From assembly GCF_001839655.2 (NCBI RefSeq), contig NZ_CP056087.1:3968001-4032000 (forward strand): a stretch of DNA of 64,000 nt. The letters run 5' to 3'. This DNA comes from Pseudomonas argentinensis. Lineage in GTDB: Bacteria > Pseudomonadota > Gammaproteobacteria > Pseudomonadales > Pseudomonadaceae. The stretch's first letter is position 1. The number at the start of each line of letters is the position of its first letter. The position numbers were made by a program, and so were the translations under genes. Below the pieces are notes generated by a model, which searched no databases, was not told where the DNA came from, and worked only from the letters and a program-made list of their open reading frames with translations. Positions 25,425-35,300 of this stretch are shown here, piece by piece.

Positions 25425-26249
25425 CTATACCATCTGCAACCGCTGCTTGCGCGTCGGCGCCGGGTAGGCGCTGTCGATCGCCTGCAGATCGGCGGCGCTG
25501 AGTTGCAGTTCAGCGGACGCGGCGTTTTCGGCCAGGTGCCTGGGGTCGCTGGCCTTGGGAATCACCAGCACGTTGGGCTGGCGCAGCGCCCAGGCCAGAG
25601 CGACCTGGGCGGTGCTCACGCCATGCCGCTGGGCCACCTGTCGCAGTGCCGCGTCCGCCAGCAGCGCACCACCCTGCCCCAGCGGACAATAGGCCATCAG
25701 GGGCATGTTCTGGCGCTGCTGCCAGGGCAACAGGTCGAACTCCACGCCGCGCTCCTCGGGGTTGTAGAGCACCTGGTTGGTGGCGCAGGCCGGTTCGCCG
25801 AGTTCCTGCAGGTCATCCAGGTCGAAGTTGGATACGCCCCAGCGGCCGATCTTGCCCTGCTCGCGCAGGCGCTCGAAGGCTTCGACCGTTTCGTCCAGCG
25901 GGTGCTGGCCACGCCAGTGCAGCAGATAGAGGTCGAGGTATTCGGTGCCCAGGCGTTGCAAGCTGCGCTCACAAGCCGCCACCACGCCACTGCGGCTGGC
26001 GTTGTGCGGGTAGACCTTGCTGACCAGAAACACCTGATCACGCTTGCCGCTGATCGCCTCGCCGACGACCGTTTCGGCGCCGCCTTCGCCGTACATTTCG
26101 GCGGTATCGATCAGCCGCAAGCCGCGCTCGATCCCTTCACGCAGCGCAGCGACTTCGTCTTTGCGCTGATCGCGGTTTTCGCCCATGCGCCAGGTGCCCT
26201 GGCCTATCACCGGTACCTGAGTGCCGGCCAACTCGAGTGTGCGCATCAT
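25425..26249 (-). CDS. Aldo/keto reductase
   Basis: A 274-residue NADPH-dependent aldo/keto reductase of the AKR5-like bacterial group. Catalytic residues are Asp and Tyr in RLIDTAEMYGEGGAE near 49-56, Lys in FLVSKVYPHN near 80 and His in LYLLHWRG near 113; the cofactor-binding IPKAS is near 232. Start ATG ATG at 26249/26246 with GGAGG (26252-26256 in reverse) immediately before. The TA and end of a MITE (26259-26540) touch this ribosome binding site, so the original promoter has been separated from the gene by 280 bp. Substrate unknown. Confidence 0.88.
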   Translation of the reverse strand: MMRTLELAGTQVPVIGQGTWRMGENRDQRKDEVAALREGIERGLRLIDTAEMYGEGGAETVVGEAISGKRDQVFLVSKVYPHNASRSGVVAACERSLQRLGTEYLDLYLLHWRGQHPLDETVEAFERLREQGKIGRWGVSNFDLDDLQELGEPACATNQVLYNPEERGVEFDLLPWQQRQNMPLMAYCPLGQGGALLADAALRQVAQRHGVSTAQVALAWALRQPNVLVIPKASDPRHLAENAASAELQLSAADLQAIDSAYPAPTRKQRLQMV

Positions 26250-26258
26250 GCTTCCTCC

Positions 26259-26540
26259 TAGGGTCTGTTGCCGTTTCACGCACGGCCGCGCCGGAGCCCG
26301 TTTTGCCGCAAAGCAAGGCACGAGCCGCGAAGTTTAGCTGGCTAAATGAGCCGGCGAGAAACGCTGCATCGCGGCAAAACGGGCCTGGCCCTTTGGGTTG
26401 CGCGGGAAATCTCGCCAGGCGTCGTTGGAGGACTTGGCAAGGGAAAACGCGGACGGCTAGTCCATTCCCTGCGTCCTCCGTCTAGCCTGGCGAGATTTCC
26501 CGCGGCAACGCGGCTCGCGTTGAAACGGCAACAGACCCTA
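26259..26540. mobile_element. MITE copy 3 abutting the ribosome binding site of the aldo/keto reductase gene
   Basis: Ends GGGTCTGTTGCCGTTTCA / TGAAACGGCAACAGACCC flanked by TA at 26259-26260 and 26539-26540. Two internal hairpins are perfect: CCCGTTTTGCCGC (26297-26309) with GCGGCAAAACGGG (26371-26383), and a 20-bp arm 26401-26420 with 26485-26504 (GGAAATCTCGCCAGGC core). Orientation is opposite to copies 1 and 4. No transposase. Confidence 0.9.
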
Positions 26541-26623
26541 GTGATTGCATCCTGACCTGCCCCTGTAGCTCAGGTTCAGGCCAACGACTCAAGCCTAGGT
26601 TTATGTAAAGACTGGCTTTTTTT

Positions 26624-26635
26624 GACCGAACGGTC
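26624..26635. promoter_or_regulatory. GACCG-AA-CGGTC palindrome upstream of the PBP-like gene
   Basis: Short inverted repeat in TTTGACCGAACGGTCGGACA, of the shape bound by TetR-family repressors, 61 bp before the PBP-like start. No tetR gene is adjacent, so operator use is only inferred. Confidence 0.35.
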
Positions 26636-26695
26636 GGACAGCGCGCCACGCAGCGGCTACGCTGCATGGAAAGGACAAGCCAGGGCCAGTTGACG

Positions 26696-29600
26696 ATGGG
26701 CGCACTATGGCGATCCGACCCCGCACCGCCTGTCCGCGAACCCCAGGTCGCGACCGCGGTGCCGCGCCAATCTCGGCCCGGCAAGCATCGCGTGCGCTGG
26801 GTGGTGGGCTCGATGCTGCTGCTCGGGCTCATGGGCGTCACCGGGCTTGCGGTCTTCGAACTGCGCACCGCCCATTTCCAGTCGGCCGAGCTGAGCCGCT
26901 ACGCGGCTCAGCTCACCTACGAGGTGCAGGACGGCCCCAGCGACGCCATCGTTTATCCCGGTAACGGCCCCTTCGATCAACGCCAGGGCTACAGCCGCCT
27001 GCCGACCTTTATCGAACGCCTGCAGGGCCGCGGCTTCGAAGTGCTGCAGCAGGCCCGTTTCTCCCCCGCGCTGAGCGACTACGCCGAACGGGGCTTCTTC
27101 CCGCCCTTTGCCGAAAAGGCGCAGACCGGCGTGAACATCGAGGATTGCCGCGGCACGCCCTTCTACACCGTGCGCAACCCACGCCAGCGCTACAGCGACT
27201 TCGCCACGATTCCGCCGCTGGTGGTCGGCAGCCTGCTGTTCATCGAGGATCGCCAGTTGCTCGCCGCCGAGCCGGCCGAAGCCAACCCGGCGGTGGACTG
27301 GCCGCGTTTCGTCAAGGCGGCGCTGTCCCAGGTGGGCAAGTACGTCGGCATGCAGGACCAGTCCGCTGGCGGCAGCACCCTGGCCACCCAGCTGGAGAAA
27401 TACCGTCACTCGCCGGACGGCATCACCCATGCGCCGGCCGAAAAACTGCGGCAGATGATCTCCGCCAGCGTGCGTGCCTATCAGGGCGGACCCCAGACCC
27501 TCGAAGCCCGGCAGAACATCGTGCGCGACTACCTCAACAGCGTGCCGCTTTCGGCCGCCCCCGGCCATGGCGAGGTGCACGGCCTGGCCGACGGCCTGCG
27601 CATCTGGTTCGGCGTGGATTTCCTCACCACCAACCGCCTGCTCAGCGCCGAGCAGGCCGGCGATGCCAACCTGGCCGAACGTGGCCTGGCGTTGCGCCAG
27701 GTGCTGTCGCTGATGATCGCCCAGCGCCGGCCGTCGTACTACCTCGCCCAGGGCCGGGCGGAACTGGCCGCCCTGGTCGACAGCCACCTGCGCCTGCTGG
27801 CCGAGGGTGGCGTGCTGGACAAGCGGCTGCGCGACGTGGCCCTGGCCCAGCAGGTAGCCTATCGCGACTGGCAGACCGATCCCAACCTGCAGCGCATCGA
27901 CGGCGACAAGGGCATCAGCATGGCGCGGGCGCGGCTGGCCGGGCTGCTCAACCTGTCCTACTACGAACTCGACAGGCTCGATCTGGAAGCGCGCTCGAGC
28001 CTGAATTCGGACCTGCAGCAACAGGTCAGCCTGTACCTCGAACAACTCGCCGACCCGGCCTTCGCCGAGGGCGTTGGCCTGTTCGGCGACCGCTTGCTGT
28101 CGCCCAGCAAGACCGCTGACGTGCGCTACAGCTTCACCCTGTTCGAGCGCACGCCCAACGGTAATCAGGTGCGCGTGCAGACCGACAACACCCACCAGCC
28201 CTTCGATATCAACGAGAGCAGCAAGCTGGAGCTGGGCTCCACCGCCAAGCTGCGGGTGATGGCCACCTACCTGGAAGTGATCGCCGAACTGCATGGCCGG
28301 CTCGCCGGCATGAGCCCGACGCAGCTGCGGGGCCAGGGCGTGGCCGATCAGGACCTGCTCAGCCGTTGGGCCATCGACTACCTGCTGAGCAACCCGGCTG
28401 CCGACCTCACCCGCATGCTCGATGCTGCACTGGAGCGCCGCTACTCGGCCAGCCCCGCGGAACGCTTCTTCACCGGCGGCGGCCTGCATACCTTCGGCAA
28501 CTTCCGCAATGAGGACAATGGCCGGCGCCCGACCCTGCGCGAGTCGCTACGCGAATCGATCAACCTGCCCTTCGTGCGCCTGATGCGCGACCTGGTGCGC
28601 TACAGCACCTACCAGGCGCCGGGTAACAGCGCCGCCCTGCTCAAGGACGACAAGGACCCGCGGCGCCAGGAGTACCTGAGCCGCTTCGCCGACCGTGAAG
28701 GCACCACCTTCATGTTGCGCTTCTGGCGCAAGTACCAGGGCCAGTCCGCCCAGGAGCGCCTGGACACCTTTATCGGCGGCCTGCGCCTGACCGACACGCG
28801 CCTGGCCGCGGTACATCGCTATCTGATGCCGGGGGTCGACCAGGCGACCTTCGGCAATTTCCTCAAAGCTCACCTGCCGGGCGCACGGATCAGCGACAAG
28901 CGCACCGACGAGCTCTACAGGCGTTACGGCCCGGGCGCCTTCAGCCTGCCGGATCAGGGCTATATCGCCCGCGTGCACCCGCTGGAGCTGTGGCTGTTGA
29001 AATACCTGATCGACCACCCGCAGGCCTCCTTCAACGACGCCGTGAGCGCCAGCGCCGAGCAGCGCCAGGAGGTCTACGGCTGGCTGTTCAAGAGCCGCCA
29101 CAAGAGCGCCCGCGACAGCCGCATTCGCATCATGCTGGAGGTCGAGGCCTTTCTGGACATCCATCAGCGCTGGCAGAACCTGGGTTACCCCTTCGAGTAC
29201 CTGGTGCCGTCCCTGGCCACCGCCCTGGGCAGCTCGGGGGATCGCCCCGCAGCCCTGGCCGAGCTGATCGGGATCATCCAGAACGACGGCATCCGCCTGC
29301 CCACGGTGCGTATCGACAGCCTGCACTTCGCTGCAGGCACGCCTTACGACACGCGCCTGGGCCACGTACTCGAAGCCGGCAAACGGGTGATGGCCCCGGA
29401 AGTCGCCGCGGCGCTGCGCGAAGCCCTGTCACAGGTGGTGGATGGCGGCACCGCGCGGCGCCTGCAGGGCGCCTTCAGCCTGGCCGATGGCAGCCCGTTG
29501 ACCCTGGGCGGCAAGACCGGCACCGGCGACAACCGCATGACCAGCGTGGGTCGCGGCGGCCAGGTGATCAGCTCGCGGGTGCAGAACCGCACCGCCACCT

Positions 29601-29806
29601 TCGTGTTCTTTCTCGGCCCCGACCATTTCGGCACCCTTACCGCCTTCGTGCCGGGGCGCGCGGCGGAAAACTTCCGCTTCACCTCGGCGCTGCCGGTGCA
29701 GGTGCTCAAGGGCATGCAGCCGATTCTGGCGCCCTACCTGCAGAACGGTGCGCGCACGCAATGTGCGCCGCCACCGCAGCAGCAGACGGCGCAATTGGTG
29801 CGCTAA
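26696..29806 (+). CDS. Bifunctional class A penicillin-binding protein-like (GT51 plus transpeptidase)
   Basis: About 1036 residues. After a membrane anchor (WVVGSMLLLGLMGVTGLAVF, about residues 35-54) comes a transglycosylase-51 domain with LLFIEDRQLL, the GGSTLATQLEKYRHSP motif and the RQNIVRDYLNSVPLS motif. The C-terminal transpeptidase has the three active-site motifs: STAK (in LGSTAKLRVM), SIN (in LRESINLPF) and KTGT (in GGKTGTGDN). It is much longer than PBP1a/1b and the GT51 motif FIEDRQLL departs from the usual EDxxFxxHxG, so it is a divergent class. Start uncertain: ATG 26696 is chosen; ATG 26666 is possible. Function inferred from domains. Confidence 0.82.
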   Translation: MGALWRSDPAPPVREPQVATAVPRQSRPGKHRVRWVVGSMLLLGLMGVTGLAVFELRTAHFQSAELSRYAAQLTYEVQDGPSDAIVYPGNGPFDQRQGYSRLPTFIERLQGRGFEVLQQARFSPALSDYAERGFFPPFAEKAQTGVNIEDCRGTPFYTVRNPRQRYSDFATIPPLVVGSLLFIEDRQLLAAEPAEANPAVDWPRFVKAALSQVGKYVGMQDQSAGGSTLATQLEKYRHSPDGITHAPAEKLRQMISASVRAYQGGPQTLEARQNIVRDYLNSVPLSAAPGHGEVHGLADGLRIWFGVDFLTTNRLLSAEQAGDANLAERGLALRQVLSLMIAQRRPSYYLAQGRAELAALVDSHLRLLAEGGVLDKRLRDVALAQQVAYRDWQTDPNLQRIDGDKGISMARARLAGLLNLSYYELDRLDLEARSSLNSDLQQQVSLYLEQLADPAFAEGVGLFGDRLLSPSKTADVRYSFTLFERTPNGNQVRVQTDNTHQPFDINESSKLELGSTAKLRVMATYLEVIAELHGRLAGMSPTQLRGQGVADQDLLSRWAIDYLLSNPAADLTRMLDAALERRYSASPAERFFTGGGLHTFGNFRNEDNGRRPTLRESLRESINLPFVRLMRDLVRYSTYQAPGNSAALLKDDKDPRRQEYLSRFADREGTTFMLRFWRKYQGQSAQERLDTFIGGLRLTDTRLAAVHRYLMPGVDQATFGNFLKAHLPGARISDKRTDELYRRYGPGAFSLPDQGYIARVHPLELWLLKYLIDHPQASFNDAVSASAEQRQEVYGWLFKSRHKSARDSRIRIMLEVEAFLDIHQRWQNLGYPFEYLVPSLATALGSSGDRPAALAELIGIIQNDGIRLPTVRIDSLHFAAGTPYDTRLGHVLEAGKRVMAPEVAAALREALSQVVDGGTARRLQGAFSLADGSPLTLGGKTGTGDNRMTSVGRGGQVISSRVQNRTATFVFFLGPDHFGTLTAFVPGRAAENFRFTSALPVQVLKGMQPILAPYLQNGARTQCAPPPQQQTAQLVR

Positions 29807-29884
29807 AGGCGGCTGCGATATAGGCTGGCCACTATGGCATGAGCAGCCGGTCGACCGCTTTGGCTTTTCGGTGCTCCTCATGCC

Positions 29885-30180
29885 GAAAAATTAGCAGGCG
29901 ACAGCAATCGCCCCTTCAGGAGGCCAAGCGGAATCGTTGCGGAGAGGGTTGAGCGACATGGATGTCGCGAGAGCCGCGATGGGCCAAGGATGGCCCTTCG
30001 CGGCGGGCCCTCGGAGCAACGATGTAGCGAGGGAACCCCGGCGAAGCCGGGGCCGGATGTCGGGGCTAGACCTTTTGGTTTCTTTTGGGGCGATGCCAAA
30101 AGAAACCCGCTCGACAGAGCGGAACCGAACGTATGAACAACGCAACAACGCTGGCAAACCACAGCTCACGCATCGCGTAT
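29885..30180. repeat. Structured dispersed element of about 300 bp
   Basis: No credible gene in 29807-30291. This stretch has several hairpins: ACCCCGGCGAAGCCGGGGC, a perfect 12-bp stem GGTTTCTTTTGG / CCAAAAGAAACC at 30077-30107, and CGCTCGACAGAGCG next to it. I recall very similar blocks between genes of many pseudomonads. A partial REP (GCTCGCGGCTAAAGCGGATCG) follows at 30190-30236. Possibly a mobile repeat or a transcribed structured RNA. Confidence 0.55.
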
Positions 30181-30291
30181 GGAACGTAAAGAGCTCGCGG
30201 CTAAAGCGGATCGCCGCCCGGCCCCTCCTACGAGTTACGCGCACGCCCGCTTCTGCCTTATGCGCATCTCTCTAACTACCACCAACAATCG

Positions 30292-30504
30292 CTAGCGCTT
30301 CTGTCTCAGATACAACGCCTCGACCTTCTCCCGCGCCCAGGGCGTCTTGCGCAGAAAGGTCAGGCTCGACTTGAGGCTCGGGTCGCTCTTGAAGCAGCGG
30401 ATATCGATACGCTGGGCCAGGCCGTCCCAGCCCAGCTGGTCGACCAGTTCGGTCAGGATGGCCTGCAAGGTGATGCCGTGCAGCGGGTCTTTGGAGGGGG
30501 TCAT
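30292..30504 (-). CDS. VF530 (DUF2132) family protein
   Basis: A 70-residue protein of the VF530/DUF2132 family, small helical proteins for which DNA binding has been suggested. Family stretches seen are [28 protein letters not shown] and [28 protein letters not shown]. Start at 30504 has GGAG eight bases upstream; the frame upstream is only the terminator region. Single gene between the PBP-like gene and putP. Confidence 0.88.
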   Translation of the reverse strand: MTPSKDPLHGITLQAILTELVDQLGWDGLAQRIDIRCFKSDPSLKSSLTFLRKTPWAREKVEALYLRQKR

Positions 30505-30552
30505 GGCGGGCTCCTGATGGCTGGGCAACAAGCTTACCAGCAGCCACCAAAG

Positions 30553-30583
30553 AAAAGGCCCGGACACTGTCCGGGCCTTTTCT
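30553..30583. terminator. Bidirectional terminator after putP
   Basis: Perfect stem AAAAGGCCCGGACA / TGTCCGGGCCTTTT with a three-base loop, 22 bp beyond the putP stop; T-run on either strand. Confidence 0.92.
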
Positions 30584-30604
30584 CAACAGGCTACGCAGGT
30601 GCGA

Positions 30605-32095
30605 TCAGAGATGCGCGTCCTGGTATTCCTTCTCGGCTTCGTCGAAGCGTTTGACCATCGCCGGCGAGGCCGGGCGACCGATCTTGCTGAACACCACGAT
30701 GGCCAGGGTGGCGAGGATAAAGCCTGGAATGATCTCGTACAGACCCAGACCGATGAAGTTCTTCCACAGCACCACGGTGGCCGCACCGACCACCATGCCG
30801 GCCAGGGCGCCGTTGCGAGTCATGCCCTTCCACACCAGGGAGAGGATCACCACCGGCCCGAAGGCGGCACCGAAACCGGCCCAGGCGTAGGACACCAGGC
30901 CCAGCACCTTGCTTTCCGGGTTGGAGGCGATGCCGATGGCGACCAGAGCGATCAGCAGCACCATGGCGCGGCCGACCCACACCAGTTCGGTCTGGCTGGC
31001 GTTCTTGCGCAGGAAAGCCTTGTAGAAGTCTTCGGTCAGGGCGCTGGAGGACACCAGCAGCTGGCAGCTCAGGGTGCTCATCACCGCCGCCAGGATGGCG
31101 GACAGGATCAGGCCGGCGATCCACGGGTTGAAGAGGATCTTGGTCAGCTCGATGAATACGCGCTCGCTGTTATCGCCCACCGGGCCGGCCAGGGTCGGGT
31201 TGTTGGCGAAATAGGCGATGCCGAAGAAACCGACCGCTACGGCGCCGCCGAGGCTGAGGATCATCCAGGTCATGCCGATGCGGCGCGCCGCCGGGATCGA
31301 CTTGACCGAATCGGCCGCCATGAAGCGCACCAGAATGTGCGGCTGGCCGAAATAGCCCAGGCCCCAGGCCAGCAGCGAGATGATGGCAACGAAGGACAGG
31401 CCGCGGAACATGTCGAAGTTGGCCGGGTTGGCCTGCTCGATGGTGGCCATGGCGGCATCGAAGTCGCCCAGCGCCAGTATCACGAACACCGGGGTGATCA
31501 GCAGCGCGAAGATCATCAGGGTGGCCTGCACGGTATCGGTCCAGCTCACCGCCAGGAAGCCGCCAATGAACACATAGGCGATGGTTGCGGCGGCGCCGAC
31601 CCACAGGGCCACGTCGTAGCTCAGGCCGAAGGTGGATTCGAACAGTCGGGCGCCGGCCACCACGCCCGAGGCGCAGTAGATGGTGAAGAACACCAGGATC
31701 ACCAGCGCCGAGAAGATGCGCAGCAGCTTGCTGTGGTCTTCGAAGCGGTGGGTGAAGAAGTCCGGCAGGGTCAGCGCGTTGTTGTTGTGCTCGGTATGCA
31801 CCCGCAGCCGGCCGGCGACGAACAGCCAGTTCAGCCAGGCGCCGAGGATCAGACCGATGGCGATCCAGCTTTCCGAGATGCCGGCGATGAAGATGGCGCC
31901 CGGCAGGCCCATCAGCAGCCAGCCACTCATGTCCGAGGCACCGGCGGACAGCGCGGTGACAAAGCTGCCGAGGCTGCGGCCACCGAGGATGTAGTCGGAG
32001 AAGTTCTTGGTCGCACGATAGGCAATGAAACCGATCAGCACCATGGCCAGGATGTAGACCACGAAGGTGACCAGCATGGGAGTACTTGCAGTCAT
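30605..32095 (-). CDS. putP: Sodium/proline symporter PutP
   Basis: A 496-residue SSS-family transporter with about thirteen membrane helices that brings in proline with sodium. Family markers are NFSDYILGGRSLGSFVTALSAGASDMSGWLLMGLPGA near residue 30-67 (the GGRSLG motif and Ser57-like Na site), AAATIAYVFIGGFLAVSWTD, and LAWGLGYFGQPHILVRFMA. Start ATG at 32095 follows GAGAGGGGC. It is downstream of putA on the same strand with 216 bp and a terminator-like hairpin between, so each has its own promoter. Works with PutA in proline catabolism. Confidence 0.96.
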   Translation of the reverse strand: MTASTPMLVTFVVYILAMVLIGFIAYRATKNFSDYILGGRSLGSFVTALSAGASDMSGWLLMGLPGAIFIAGISESWIAIGLILGAWLNWLFVAGRLRVHTEHNNNALTLPDFFTHRFEDHSKLLRIFSALVILVFFTIYCASGVVAGARLFESTFGLSYDVALWVGAAATIAYVFIGGFLAVSWTDTVQATLMIFALLITPVFVILALGDFDAAMATIEQANPANFDMFRGLSFVAIISLLAWGLGYFGQPHILVRFMAADSVKSIPAARRIGMTWMILSLGGAVAVGFFGIAYFANNPTLAGPVGDNSERVFIELTKILFNPWIAGLILSAILAAVMSTLSCQLLVSSSALTEDFYKAFLRKNASQTELVWVGRAMVLLIALVAIGIASNPESKVLGLVSYAWAGFGAAFGPVVILSLVWKGMTRNGALAGMVVGAATVVLWKNFIGLGLYEIIPGFILATLAIVVFSKIGRPASPAMVKRFDEAEKEYQDAHL

Positions 32096-32275
32096 TGGGG
32101 AAAGCCCCTCTCGTTTGTTTTTATTCGAACCGGGATTTCCGATCCAGTTGGCACATCACGACCAAGGTCGCGCTCCAGGTACACCACTCTTCTGGCGGTG
32201 TTACCGATTCGGGGCATTAGCCCCAATAGGACGCCTCTAAAAACTCAGTTGTTTTTCGAGGCTTCCAATAGCAAA

Positions 32276-32307
32276 ACGGGCGGAAACCTGATGATTCCCG
32301 CCCGCTT
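32276..32307 (-). terminator. Terminator of putA
   Basis: Stem CGGGCGGGAA / TTCCGCCCG around a short loop on the minus strand, five bases beyond the putA stop, followed by TTTTGCTATT. Confidence 0.8.
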
Positions 32308-32311
32308 GTGA

Positions 32312-35300
32312 TTACTCGTCGCCCAGCGACAACAGTGAGGCGTTGCCGCCCACCGCCGTGGTGTTCACCGAGGTGGTGCGCTCGTTGACGAAGCGCAACA
32401 GGTAGCTCGGGCCACCGGCTTTCGGCCCGGTGCCGGACAGGCCACAACCGCCGAACGGCTGTACGCCGACCACCGCACCGATCTGGTTGCGGTTCACGTA
32501 CAGGTTACCGACACGCGCCAGGGCTTCGATGCGGGCGGCAGTTTCCTCGTTTCGGCTGTGAATGCCAAGGGTCAATCCGTAGCCAGTGGCGTTGATGGCC
32601 GCCACCACCTTCTCCAGATCGGCGGCGTCATAGCGCACCACGTGCAGCACCGGGCCGAACTGCTCTTTCTGCAGTTCGTGAATGCCGCCGATCTCGAAAG
32701 CCACCGGCGCCACGAAGTGACCGTTCAGGTCGCCCGCCACCGTCGCCTCGGCAATCAGCTTGCCTTCGCCCTTGAGCTGCTTGATATGCGCCAGCAGGCC
32801 GTCACGGGCTTCGCCATCGATCACCGGACCGATATCGTTCTCGCGCAGGTGGGTCGGGCCGATCTTCAGTTCGGCCATGGCGCCCTTGAGCAGGTCGATC
32901 ACCCGGTCGGCGATATCGCGCTGCACGTACAGCACGCGCAGGGCCGAGCAACGCTGGCCGGCGCTGGTGAAGGCCGAACCGACGGCATCTTTGACCACCT
33001 GCTCGGGCAATGCGGTGGAGTCGACGATCATCGCGTTCTGGCCGCCGGTCTCGGCGATCAGGGTGGCGATCATGCCGTCCTTCTCGGCCAACTGACGGTT
33101 GATGATCCGCGCGGTGTCGGTGGAGCCGGTGAAGCACACGCCAGCCACCCGCGGGTCACGGCAGAACACGCCGCCCAGGGTGGCGCCGTCGCCCGGCAGG
33201 AAGGCGATCACGTCCTTTGGCAGGCCGGCTTCGAACATCAGTTCCAGGGCGCGGGCGGCAATCAGGCTGGTCTGCTCGGCCGGCTTGGCCAGCACCACGT
33301 TGCCGGCCACCAGGGCGGCGGTGATCTGGCCGAGGTAGATGGCCAGCGGGAAGTTCCACGGGCTGACGCAGACGAAGATGCCGCGGCCTTCATGGAACAG
33401 CTCATTGCGCTCGCCGGTCGGGCCCTTGAGTTCTTCACGGCCCAGTTTCAGGCGTGCCTGCTGGGCGTAGTAACGGCAGAAATCGACCGCCTCGCGCACT
33501 TCGTCGATGCCGTCCTGCATCGACTTGCCGGCTTCCACGGTGCACAGCGCCATCAGCTCGGCGCGGTGTTTTTCCAGCAGGTCGGCGAGGCGCTCGAGCA
33601 CGCTGGCCCGGGCATCGATGGTGGTGGCGTTCCAGCGCGGCCAGGCAGCGCTCAGGCCATCCAGGGCCTGGGCGGCCTGGGCGGCGGTGGCGAACTGGGC
33701 GGTGCCGACCAGCTTGTTCAGATCAAAGGGGCAGCGAACCTCCTGGGCGGTGCCGCTCAGGGTCTGGCCGTTGATCACCGGTGCGGCCTGCCACTGGCGA
33801 TCCAGCTGCGGACGGTAGGCGTTTTCGAGTTCGGTCAGCGATTTCTGGATGTTCATGTTGATGCCTTGGGAGTTTTTCCGTGTGGCCCCGTACAGCGCAG
33901 GCGGCAGCGGGATTTTGTTATTGGCGAGGCTGGCGAACTTGCGCAGCTGGGTGACCGGGTGATCGATCAGCGACTCGACCGGCACGCTCGGGTCGACCAG
34001 CTGGTGCACGAACGAGGAGTTGGCGCCGTTCTCCAGCAGGCGGCGCACCAGGTACGGCAGCAGGTCCTTGTGGGCGCCGACCGGGGCGTAGATGCGCACG
34101 GTCTTGCGGTGTTTCTCCAGCACCGTGTCGTACAGCGCATCGCCCATGCCGTGCAGGCGCTGGAACTCGAAGTCGCGCGGCGACGCCTGCTCGGCCGCCA
34201 TGGCCAGGATGCAACTGACGGTGTGGGCGTTGTGGCTGGCGAACTGCGGGTAGATCACCCCGCGAGTGAAGTCACTGAGCAGGTAGCGCGCACAGGCCAG
34301 ATAGGAGGTATCGGTACCTTCCTTGCGGGTGAACACCGGGTAGCCGTCGAGGCCCCACACCTGGCACTGCTTGATCTCGCTGTCCCAGTAGGCGCCCTTG
34401 ACCAGGCGCAGCGGCATCTTCTCGCCCAGCTCCTTGCCCAGCAGGGTCAGCCACACCAGCACCGGCAGGCAACGCTTGGAGTACGCCTGGATGACCAGCC
34501 CGAACTCGCCCCAGCCAGCAATGGCCGGATCACGCAGCAGTTTTTCGTAGAGCTCCAGAGACAGCTCCAGGCGATCCGCCTCTTCGGCGTCCACCGAGAT
34601 GCCGACATCGAGCTTGCGGGCACGGATGGCCAGTTCGCGCACGTTGGCGAACAGCTCGCTCAGCACCCGCTCGCGCTGGGCCACTTCATAACGCGGGTGC
34701 AGCGCGGAGAGCTTGATCGAGATCGACGGCTTCGGGCCCGGGCCGACCTGCGGCTCGGCGCCGACGGTGTCGATGGCCTTGCGGTAGTCGGCCATGTACT
34801 TCTCGGCGTCTTCGGCGGTCAGCGCCGCCTCGCCGAGCATGTCGAAGGAATAGGTGTAGCCCTTCTCGCGCTCCGGGCGGCCGTTCTTCAGCGCTTCGCT
34901 GATGGTGCGACCGAGCACGAACTGCTTGCCCATCAGCTTCATGGCCTGGTTCATCGCCGCACGAATCACCGGCTCGCCGGAACGCTGGATCAGCCGGCCG
35001 AGCACCTTCTTCGGGCGACCGTCAGCGGCTTGCGGGTCGACCACCTTGCCGGTCATCACCAGGCCCCAGGCCGCGAAGTTGACCAGCAGGTTGTCGCTCT
35101 TGCCCAGGTGCCGCTCCCACTCGGCGGCGCTGAGCTTGTCGCGAATCAGCGCATCGGCGGTGCTGGCATCCGGCACACGCAACAGCGCCTCGGCCAGGCA
35201 CATCAGCATCAGGCCTTCCTGGGTGTCCAGGCTGTACTGGCGCAGCAACGCGTCGAGGGTGTCGACCGCATTATCGCGGCCGCGCACGTCCTGGATCAGG

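Noticed and set aside
29937..30275. A 112-codon frame in the structured repeat downstream of the PBP-like gene
   Set aside because: Lies within a hairpin-rich repeat, no homology recognised.
32096..32311. putP and putA as one transcript
   Set aside because: A clear terminator follows putA and 216 bp separate the genes, so separate promoters are more likely.
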